From the NCBI RefSeq assembly GCF_002116905.1, contig NZ_CP015118.1, positions 4,030,001 through 4,094,000 of the forward strand: DNA of 64,000 nucleotides. Reading direction: 5' to 3'. The stretch comes from Piscinibacter gummiphilus. Its GTDB lineage: Bacteria; Pseudomonadota; Gammaproteobacteria; Burkholderiales; Burkholderiaceae_C. Below the pieces are notes generated by a model that ran no database searches, was not told where the DNA came from, and saw only the letters and a program-made list of their open reading frames with translations. Each line of letters begins with the position of its first letter. The first letter of the stretch is position 1. A program made the translations under genes and the position numbers. Of the stretch, positions 50,402 to 61,100 are shown in pieces.

Positions 50402-51919
50402 TCAACCCAGGTTCACAGGGACAAAAATCTGCTCGCCGTCGCGCTGGATCAGCAGCGCGACACTCTTCGGCTTGGCCTTGATCACGCTGATCACCTGCTC
50501 GACCGAGGTGACCGGCTTGCCGTTGATGGCCAGCACCACGTCGCCCTCGTTGATGCCGGCGCGTGCGGCCGGGCCATCCGCGCCTTCCACCACCAGGCCC
50601 TGGGCCAGGTGGGTGGCGCGCCGCTCGTCGGGCGACAGCGGGCGCAGCGACAGGCCGAGCTTGCCGCCCTCGCCTTCACCGGCGCTGGCCACCTTCTCGT
50701 CCTCGGCCGGCAGGCCGCCGAGCTTCGCCTCGATCTCGCGGGCCGACTTGTCGCGCCACACCTTCAGCTTGACCTTGTCGCCCGGGGCGGACAGGCCCAC
50801 ACGGCTCGACAGCGAACCCGAGCGCTGCACCGGCTCGCCATTGACCTCGAGGATCACGTCACCCGGCTTCAGGCCCGCGGCGGCGGCGGCGCTGTCGGGC
50901 GCCACCTTCGAGACGAGCGCGCCGTCCGGCCGGTCGAGGCCGAACGATTCGGCGAGGCCCTGGTTCAGGTCCTGGATCACCACGCCCAGGCGGCCGTGCG
51001 AGGCCTTGCCGGTGGCGACGATCTGGTCCTTCACCTTCAGCGCGACGTTGATCGGGATCGAGAAGCTCAGGCCCTGGAAACCGCCGGTCTGCGAGTAGAT
51101 CTGCGCGTTGATGCCCACCACGGCACCGGTGCCGTCGAACAGCGGGCCACCGGAGTTGCCGGGGTTCACGGCCGCGTCGGTCTGGATGAACGGCACCATC
51201 GCGTCACCCGGCAGCGAACGCCCCTTGGCGCTCACGATGCCGCTCGTGGCCGTCTGCTCGAAGCCGTACGGCGCGCCGATGGCGAGCACGGGGTCGCCCA
51301 CCTCGAGGCTCTGCGGGTCGCCCAGGCGCACCGTGGGCAGGTTCTTCGCGTCGATGCGCAGCACGGCCACGTCGGTCGTGGTGTCGGTGCCCAGCACCTT
51401 CGCGGCGAACTCGCGGCGGTCGTTGAGCTTGACGGTCACTTCCTTCGCCTCGCGCACCACGTGCGCGTTGGTCAGGATCAGGCCATCGCTGCTGATGATG
51501 AAGCCCGAGCCCTGGCCCTTGAACGGCTGGGACGGCACCTGCTGGCGTCCACCGCGTCCGCCGCCCTGCATGCCGGGCAGGCCGCGGAAGAACTGGAAGA
51601 ACGGGTCGTTCTCGAGGCCCGGGGGCAGCTGCTGCTGTTGCTGCTGCAGCTCCTCGCGGCTGGGCTTGTGCACGCCCTCGACGGTCACACCGACGACGGC
51701 GGGACCCGCCTGGGCCACGATGGCGCGGTAGTTCGGCACCATGGTCTGCGCGGGCACCGGGGCCACCGCGTTGGCGGGGGCCGTGGCCGCGGCGGCCGTC
51801 GTCACGGCGGCGGCGGACTGCGTCTTGGTGAACTCCGGCTTGAGGCCGAAGGCACCGGCGGTGCCGACCGCGAGCACGCCCACGGCGATCAGCGAGGCAT
51901 TCAGAGTTTTCAGTGTCAT
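50402..51919 (-). CDS. degP: Do-family periplasmic serine protease (DegP/DegQ/MucD type)
   Basis: The 505-residue protein has an N-terminal signal or anchor segment, a Gln-rich loop and a trypsin-like domain with H153 ('LTNAHVV'), D183 ('TTDVAVLRID') and S256 ('GNSGGP'). Two PDZ domains follow (about 300-385 and 410-500). It degrades or refolds misfolded envelope proteins. It is divergent from the giant adhesin gene with 226 bases between starts, so an envelope protease and a very large exported protein share a regulatory region. Confidence 0.94.
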   Translation of the reverse strand: MTLKTLNASLIAVGVLAVGTAGAFGLKPEFTKTQSAAAVTTAAAATAPANAVAPVPAQTMVPNYRAIVAQAGPAVVGVTVEGVHKPSREELQQQQQQLPPGLENDPFFQFFRGLPGMQGGGRGGRQQVPSQPFKGQGSGFIISSDGLILTNAHVVREAKEVTVKLNDRREFAAKVLGTDTTTDVAVLRIDAKNLPTVRLGDPQSLEVGDPVLAIGAPYGFEQTATSGIVSAKGRSLPGDAMVPFIQTDAAVNPGNSGGPLFDGTGAVVGINAQIYSQTGGFQGLSFSIPINVALKVKDQIVATGKASHGRLGVVIQDLNQGLAESFGLDRPDGALVSKVAPDSAAAAAGLKPGDVILEVNGEPVQRSGSLSSRVGLSAPGDKVKLKVWRDKSAREIEAKLGGLPAEDEKVASAGEGEGGKLGLSLRPLSPDERRATHLAQGLVVEGADGPAARAGINEGDVVLAINGKPVTSVEQVISVIKAKPKSVALLIQRDGEQIFVPVNLG

Positions 51920-52050
51920 GTGCGTTACCCCTTCGAGAGAGTCGGACGAAGTGCGTCCGTGTCGGGGTCGACGATAGGTTCGGCGGGTTAACGGTCGGTT
52001 AGCCGAAGGTGAAGCGAACGTTAAGGCCCATGTCCGCCGGTGGGTGAGCA

Positions 52051-52064
52051 TGCACCTTGGTGCA
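52051..52064. promoter_or_regulatory. Palindrome TGCACC-TT-GGTGCA upstream of the adhesin gene
   Basis: The same 14-base element as at 31779, in the opposite orientation, 82 bases before the adhesin ATG. It lies in the degP-adhesin divergent region (51920-52145). No convincing promoter hexamers were found. Confidence 0.4.
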
Positions 52065-52145
52065 ATTGCGGCCGCCGGAGGCCCCGCCCAGAATGCCCCG
52101 GAGGCCCGGTCCGCCGAGCCCGCCAGACGCTGTCGAGGGCAATTC

Positions 52146-55100
52146 ATGGCCGTTTCCTCACCCCGCGCCCGCCACCCCTTCCGACCCCAGGCGTGTGCGC
52201 TGGCCCTGGAGCCGCGCATCCTGTTCGACGGTGCGGCCGCGGTGGCCGCGGCCGACACGCACCCTGCCGCGGAACACCACGACACCGCGGCCCCGCAACC
52301 CGACGCCCCACCCGTCGGCGCCCCCCCGCGCACGCTCGTCGTGTTCGACAGCCGGGTGTCCGGCCGCGAGGCGCTGGCCGCCGGCGTGTCGCCCGGGGCC
52401 GAGGTGCTGGTGCTGCAACCGGGCGACGACGGCCTGGCGGCCATCTCCGCCCGGCTCGCCGCGATGGGCGAGGTGGAGGCGGTGCAGATCTTCTCCCACG
52501 GGGCGGCCGGCCAACTCCAGATCGGGGACCAGGCCATCACCTCCGAGACGGCCGGCGTGGTCCAGGCCCAGTTCGAGCGCTGGCGCGACCACCTCGCGCC
52601 AGGCGCCGACGTGCAGCTCTACGGCTGCCGCATCGGCGCCGGCCCCGAAGGCCAGGCTCTCGTCGACGACCTCGCCCGCTGGACCGGCGCGGACGTGGGC
52701 GCGTCCGACGACAACACCGGGGCCCCGGCCGCCGGCGGCGACTGGGACCTGGAGGTCACCCACGGCACCCTCGACCAGCCGCTCGCCCTGTCGGCCGGGG
52801 CCCGGGCCGCGTTCACCGGCCTGCTCGCCGACGCCGACCCCACCGTCAGCCTCGGTTCGGCCGGCCAGGACGTGCTGATCGGCGACACCTTCACGTTCAA
52901 CGTCGACTTCCGCAACGCCTCCACGCAGGAAGGCTACGCACCGTTCATCAACCTGTTCCTGCCATCCACCGGACGCGATGGCGACGATGGCCTGGCCTTC
53001 GTGTCCGCGAGCACGCTCGGCCAGAACCTCGTGGCCCGCACCGTGACCTTCGATGCCGCGGGCCAGGCCGTCCACCCGCTGGCCCGCGACGGCACCGGCG
53101 CGCCGGTGGTGCTCGACGCCGCCACGTACGGGCTGCGCCCCGGTGACCAATTGGTGGTGCTGCAGCTGCCCTACGCGAGCATCTCGCGCGACCAGCCGGC
53201 CATCTCCGTGCAGGTCACGATGAGCCTGAGCCCGCTGGCCGACACCTCGTTGTCCAACGCGTCGCCCGACCTGACGCTGCGCGTGGGCAGCGGTTTCGAG
53301 CTCGGCAACGACGCCCTCGCGAACCCGACCCAGGACCCGAGCCTCACCGGCGCCACCACGCAGGCCTTCGTGGTCCACCCCACCGCGGTGACCCTGACCC
53401 AGGTGGTCGACGCCCCGGACGGCAAGACCGCCACCGGCCCGAACTACAGCCGCACCCTCGTCGTGACCGCCACCCCCGCGCCGGGCCAGACGCTGACGGA
53501 CGTCCTCGTGACCCAGCCGCTGCCGACGGACATCGAGGTCACGTCGATCGTGCCGGCCGCCGGCGGCCGCATCGCCTCCATCACGCTGGCCGACGGCCGC
53601 GTGATCACCCAGGCCGCCGCGATCGACGCCGCCATCGCCCGGGACGGCATCTTCCTGTCCGCGTTCACGGTCGCCTACGACACCGTGGCCGCTGCCACCG
53701 ACACGGTGGTGCACTTCCACGTGCCCGAGACCGGCGCCAGCGGGCAACCCGTGCTCGACCCCACCACTGGCAACGCCGTCACGATCGTGGTGGGGCCCAC
53801 CACCGCCACGGGCCAGTGGACTCCGCTCGACCCGCGCGACGTCACGGCGCCCGCGACGACCATCGACGTCTCCGGCACCGGCACGGCCACCCAGTTCGAG
53901 GCCCGGTCCATCGTCGTCGACAAGGCGGTGTCGATCCAGACCGATGCCGGACGCCCCGGCCTCACGCCGGGCGACACGCTGAACTACACGCTGACCCTGA
54001 CCCTCTCCGACTACTTCGCCTTCGGCAAGGACTTCTTCCACAACGGCCAGTTCGTGGTGAACGACCTGCTGGCCGACGGACAGACCGTGGTCGGCACGCC
54101 GACGCTCACCGTCACGGTGGACGGCGAGACCCGGACCCTCGTGCTGAACCGCACCCTCGTGCCCCAGGCGGACGGCAGCACCGCGCTCGCCTTCGACATC
54201 GCCCAGTCGATCCTCGATGCCACCCACGACACCCGCGGCTGGCTCAACGGCGACCTCGCCTTCGACAGCCAGCGCGACGGCGCCGTGCTGGCCGTCATCA
54301 GCTACGCGGCGCTCGTGGGCCAGGCCTACACGCCCCCCGCCGGCAACCCGCACAACGAGATCAACGAGGGCGACAGCGTGGGCAACAGCGCCACGGTGAA
54401 CGCGAGCGTGCTGGAAGACAAGTTCAACCTCACCGGCAGCGTGCAGACCGACACCGATGCGGTCACGCAGACCATCGCCACCCGCACCGTCGACATCGCG
54501 CTCGCCGCGGTGAACGGCGCCACCCCCGGCAGTGCGGAACTGCGGCCCGGCGACACGGTGACGTTCCGCCTGAGCTACGACCTCGTGACCGGCGACTACG
54601 AACAGTTCACGCTGACCGCCTACCTCCCGCAGCCCCTGCTCGATGCGTCCGGCATCACGTGGAGCCAGGGCGGCGGCACGGGCCAGTGGGCGCTCGGCGC
54701 GGGGAACACCAACCCCGGTCCGATCGTCGGTGTCGCCAGCGGCCCCGGCAATTCGGTGGTCTTCGACTTCGGCAGCTTCGCGACGGCCGACGTGAACGGC
54801 AGCCGCATCGAGGTGGAGTTCACGCTGCGGGTCGGCGACCAGCCGTTCGCGGACCGGCGGGCGCTCGACGTGCTCGTGCAGTCGAGCCAGACCACCACCC
54901 TCGCCCACCTCCCGCTCGTGTCGGCCGACACGGTCGTCATCAACTCCGTGGCGGAACCATCGCTGGACATCCGCCACGGCGTGGTCTCGGCGACCCACGG
55001 CACCGTCACGGGCACCACCGGCACGTGGGCCGCGCCGGGCGCTGGCGGCGTGCCGTTCGGCGGCGCACTGACCGACCTCGCCGCGGTCGAGGGTTCGGTG

Positions 55101-58100
55101 ACCGGCATCGACGGCGGCGACGTGCTGCGCCTGGCGACCGCCATCGAGAACAGCGGCGGCGGCGGTGCGTTCGACGTGACGGCGTCGGTGAACCTGCCGG
55201 CCGGGTTCGGCTTCGTCGGCGGCAGCCTCGCCGGCGCGAACCTGCAGGTGTGGCGCGGCGACGGCGTCCAGCTCGTGGCCGGCGTCGACTTCAGCGTGTC
55301 GGGCAACCAAGTCACCTTCCTCGACCCCGGCGGCGTCGCGAGCCTGCAGGCCGGCCGCGCCGGCACGGCGGCCGACACCAGCGGCGCCAACCTCGTGGTC
55401 ATCACGTGCGACGTGGTCGTCGACGGTGGCATCGAGGCCAGCCGCACGCTGCAGAGTACGGCCGTGCTGTCGCGGTACGCGAGCGTCGACGGCGGCGCCG
55501 ACTTCACGCCGACCGACCTCGACGACCTGGCCGACGCCCAGGTGGCCTCGCCGGAACTGCGGCTCGTGTTCGCCGGCGGCTCGCTCGACGACGGCGACTC
55601 CAGCGCCCCCCACACCACCGGCAGCAACCTCGTCGTGGGCGAGCGCATGCGCTACGACATCGTGGTCACGCTGCCGGAGGGCAGCACGCGCAGCCTGCGC
55701 GTGGACGACCTCGTGCCCGCCGGCCTGCGGCTCGACACCACGTTCAACGGCGGCCTCGGCTACCAGCTCATCACCACCACCACGGGCAGCGCCGCGCTCG
55801 CCGCGGACTTCGGCGGCGTGGTGACGGTCGGCGGCATCGCGGCCACCAGCGGCACGCTCGGTGCCGACGGCGCCGGCGCACGATTCACCTTCACCGCATC
55901 GGCCGCCACGGCCGACAACGTCGTGGGCAACAACAGCTTCGTGATCCGCGTGCAGCTGGTGGCGAGCAACGTCATCGCGAACCAGTCCGGCCGCACGCGG
56001 CAGAACGACGGCGCGCTGGTCCACGCCGACCCCGACGGCGACACGCCCAACGGTTCGGTGCCGGTCGACCGCACCGCCGCGGTCACCGGCGGCCGGCCGG
56101 TGGTCACCGTGCAGGAGCCCACGCTGCAGGTCAGCCAGGCCCTGCTGTCGGACCCGCAGCTCGGCGGCTACGACCAGGGCGACCCGGTCGAGTTCTCGAT
56201 CACGTTGACGAACCCCGGCGGCAGCGCCGACTTCAGCGCCTTCGACATCACGCTCGTCGACAACCTGCCCACGCAGCTGAGCAACTACACGCTGCTCGGG
56301 GTCACGTACCTGAACGGCGCCACCGCCCACGGCGGGCCCGACTTCGAGATCGCGGGCGGCCAGCTGCGTTCGGTGGCCGGCGCCGACATCGACGTCGCCA
56401 AGGGCGGCAGCATCGTGATCCGCGTGTCCGGTGTGGTCAATGCCACGGCGGCCGGCGGCACCACGATCGCCAACACCGCCACCGTACGCTGGACCAGCCT
56501 CGACGGCGTCGACGGCGGTGAACGCACCGGGGCCGACGGGCCTCTGGCCGGCGGCAGCCTCAACGACTACCAGCGCGCCTCGACGGCGGGCATCCCGATC
56601 GCCCACGGCGTGCTGCTCGCCCGGGTGGGCGGACTGCCCGACACCGCGGCCGCCAACCCCACGACGGACCCGCTCGAGACCGTGGCCGTCGGCGAGGTGG
56701 TGCGCTACCGGGCGGTGGTGCTCGTGCCCGAGGGTTCGAACCCGAACTACCGCATCCGTGTCGAGCTCGCCAACGGCCTCGAGTTCGTGACCCCGGACGC
56801 CATCGCGAACACCGTGCGCATCGGCTTCGGCGCCAACAACGGCGGTCTGGTGAGCGATGCCAACCTCATCGTCGGCGGCACGCTCGCGTTCACCGGCAAC
56901 CAGGACAGTCCCCAGGCGCAGGCGCTCCCCGCCGACCTCTCCGGACCGGCGCCGGACGGTGTGTTCGACCCCTCGCGCATCACCGTGGTGACGAACGCCG
57001 ACGGCAGCCAGACCATCACGTTCGACCTCGGCAACGTGACGAACCACGACGGCGCGGACGCCGACCTCGAAGGCGTGGTGCTCGAATTCAACACGCGCGT
57101 GCGCAACCAGGCCTCGAACGTCGCCGGCGTGGAGCTCGGGGCAAGGGTGGTCGAGCAGGTCAACGGGACGGACCGGGGGGTCAGCGCGACCGTGGTGGAG
57201 CGGGTGGTCGAACCGCACTTCACCGGGCTCGACAAGCTCGTCACGGCGTTCGACCCGAACACCGGCGGCACCACCGGCCAGGCGACGGTGCAGGTGGGCT
57301 TCCGCCAGGACGGCACGCTGCCCGCGTACGACGTGCGCCTGGCCGACGGCTTCGCGGGGGGCACCGGCTACACCCTCGTGAGCCTGTCGATCGACGGTGT
57401 CGTCTACGCACCGGGCGCACTGCCCGCCGGGGTCACCGTGGCGACGAGCGACGCCGGTGGCGTCACCCTCGACTTCGCGCGGCTCGACGTGGGCACGCAG
57501 GTGCAGGCGGTGTACCGCGTCGACGTGCCCAACGGCACGCCGGTGGCCAGCAGCGACGCCACCCTCACCTGGAGCAGCCTGCCCGAGACCTTCACCAGCT
57601 GGGGCGGCTCGGCCGTCGGACCCGACGGCACCGTGACCGGCGAGCGCACCGGCAGTGGAACCGGGCCCAACACCTACGTGCTGCGCGAAGGCGCGGGGCT
57701 CGGCGTGATCGCAGGCACCTTGTGGAACGACACCGCCTCGGCCACCGGCAGCGCCACACCGGACGGCCCGGGCCTCGCGGGACAGACCGTCACGCTGACC
57801 TGGGCCGGTGCCGACGGCGACCTCGGGACGGCCGCGGACAACCGGACCTTCACCGCCGTCACCGACACCAACGGGCGCTACCACTTCGGCGTGCTGGCCG
57901 CGGGCACCTTCGCGATCGACACCCCGACGGGCACCGTGTCCTACCCGCAGCCGGTGGGCGACCTGCGCGTGCGCATCGACAGCGACGGCGGGTCCGCCCC
58001 CGGCCGCATCGTGGTGTCGCTCGGCGAAGGAGCCACGGGCACGGCCGACGCCGGGTACGTCGAGCGCAACGACGCCCCCGTCAACCACCTGCCGTCCCCC

Positions 58101-61100
58101 GCCAGCGGGCTCGAGGACGTGCCGTTGCCGATCCCCGGCCTCTCGGTCTCCGACGTCGACGCGGATCGCGACCCGGTGACCGGCGACCGGGCGGTGCAGG
58201 TCACGCTGGAGGCGGGCCGCGGCACGCTGTCGCTGTCGGCCACGCCATCCGGGGTGACGGTGGGCGGGGCGAACACCGCGACCCTGGTGCTCACCGGCAC
58301 CGTGGCCGACGTGAACCTCGCCCTCGCCAACCTCGTGTACCTCGGTCTGCCGAACCTCAATGGCGCGGACACGCTGCGCATGACCACCCGCGACCAGGGG
58401 AACTTCGGCGACGCCGATGGCGACGGCGTGCCCGGCGAACCGGTCGACGACAACCTCACCGACACCGACACGCTGCAGATCACGCTGGCCGCCGTCAACG
58501 ACGCGCCCACCGGGGTCGGCGACACCGCCACCGCGGTCGAGGCCGGCGGCGCCGCCAACGGACGGCCGGGCACCGACCCGCGCGGCAACCTGCTCGACAA
58601 CGACCTCGACGTCGACATCGCCACCAACGCCGACCGCCTCGCCGTCACCTCGATCGGCCTGCAGGGCGGCGTGCCGCCGGTGACGGTGCCCGCGGGCGGC
58701 GCGGTGGTGATCGCGGGCCTCTACGGCCGCCTCGACGTGGGCGCCGACGGGGCGTACCAATACATCGTCGACAACACCCTCGCCGCGGTGCAGGCGTTGC
58801 GGACCTCGGGCCAGACCCTCGTCGAACGCTTCGACTACGTGCTGGCCGACCTGGCCGGCGCGACCGGCGGCGCCACGCTCACGGTCACGCTCCAGGGCAG
58901 CAACGACAACCCGGTCGGCCAGAACGACACCGGTATTGCGGTCGAGGCCGGGGGCGTGGCCAACGGCTCGGGCGGCGCCAACGCCACCGGCAACGTGCTC
59001 GCGAACGACACCGACGTCGACAGCGTCGCCAACGGCGAGACGGCGGTGGTGAGCGGCGTGCGCACGCTGCGCGAGGCCACGAGCGGCGCCTACGCGCCGG
59101 TCACGGCCGGGTCCACCAGCGCGAGTGGCGCGGCCTCCGTCACCGGCACCTACGGCACGCTGTTCATCGGTGCCGACGGCAGCTACCGCTACGAGGTGGA
59201 CAACACGAAGACGGCCGTGCAGCGCCTCGTCGCGGGCGACACGCTGCGCGAGTACTTCAGCTACGTGATCACCGACGCGGGCGGCCTGAACGACGTGGCC
59301 GAACTCGCCATCACGATCCAGGGCACGAACGACAATCCGGTCGCGAGCGACGATCAGGCCACCGCCCAGGCCGCGTCGACCAACGGCAACGCCCAGGAAA
59401 GCAACCCGAGCGGCAACGTGATCCTCTTCCCGAGCCGCCCCGGCCCCATCGACCAGGCCGGAGGCAACGGCGTGGACCTCGACGTCGACCGCGCCGACCG
59501 GCCCAGCAGCCGGCTCGTCGTGACCGGCGTGCGCGACGGCGCCGAGAACGCGGGCGGCGTGCTGGCCACGGTGGCCGGCGGCACCACCTCGGCCAACGGC
59601 ACCGTGGTCACCGGCCAGTACGGCACGCTGCGCATCGGTGCCGACGGCAGCACCACGTACGACGTCGACAGCACCAACGCCGCCGTGCTCGCGCTGCCCG
59701 CCGGCAACACGCTGACGGACACCTTCACCTACGAGATCACCGACACCGCCGGGCTCACCGACCGCGCCCAGATCGTCATCACCGTGCGGGGTGTCAACGA
59801 CCCGCCGGTCGCCCAGACCGTCGTCGCCCAGGCCGTCGAGCGCGGAGGAGTCGCCAACGGCACCGCGGGTGTCGACCCGGCCGGCGACGCGACGGTCAAC
59901 AGCTTCGACCCCGACGGCGACCCGCTCACGCTGACCTTCGTGCGCGCGGGCGCACGGGCCGACGGCGGCACCGACGTGGCCGTGGTGCCGGGCCAGCCCA
60001 CGGTGGTGACGGGAACCTACGGCACGCTGACCATCCTGTCCGACGGCAGCTTCGGCTACACCGTGCACAACGCGGACCCGCGCGTCGAGGCGCTGCGCGA
60101 CGCGGGCGACCTGCTCGTCGAGCGGTTCACCTTCACCGTCGACGATGGCCAGGGCGAGGTCGACCAGTCGGAGATCGTCGTGCTGATCCACGGACGCAAC
60201 GACACCCCGGCCGCGGCCGACGACACCGGCACGGCCGTCGAGGCGGGGGGCGCCGGCAACGCCAGCGCGGGCGTCGACCCGGTCGGCAACGTGTTCGACA
60301 ACGACGTCGACGCCGATGGCGGCGAGGTGCCCGGCGACCCGGTGGACTACGGCGAGACCCGCGCCGTCACCGCGGTACGCACCGGCCCCGAGGCCGGCAC
60401 CGGCACCACGGGCACGGTGGGCGCCGCGCTGCGCGGCACCTACGGCTGGCTCACGCTCGACGCCGATGGCCGCTACAGCTACCGGCTCGACAACACGATG
60501 GCCGACGTGCAGGCGTTGCGCGGCCCGCAGGACACCCTGTCCGACACCTTCACGTACACCCTCGCCGACACCGATGGCACCACCGACTCCGCCACGCTGA
60601 CCCTCACCGTCCGCGGAGCGAACGACACGCCGGTGGCGCGCGACGACACGAGCGCGGCGGTGGAGGCGGGCGGCATCGGCAACGGCACGCCCGGCAGTCC
60701 GGCATCGGGCAACGTGCTGGCCAACGACAGCGACGTCGACACCCATGGCGAAACCCTGGCCGTGAACGGCATCGCCCGCGCCAACGGGGTCCCGGGCACC
60801 GTCGGGGTGTCCCTGCGAGGCGAACACGGCACGCTGACGATCCAGGCCGACGGCAGCTACACCTACGTCGTCGACGACACGGACCCGGCCGTGCAGGCGC
60901 TGCGCACCGTGGCCAACCAGCTGCGCGACTCGTTCCGGTACACGGTGACCGACGCCGCGGGCGCCACGGCCGGCGCGCAGCTGTCCATCCTCATCCGCGG
61001 CCGCAACGACGACCCGGTGGCGGCCGACGACGTGGGCGTGGCCCGCGAGGCCGGGGGCACCGCCAACGGCACCACGGGGACCGACCCGGCCGGCAACCTG

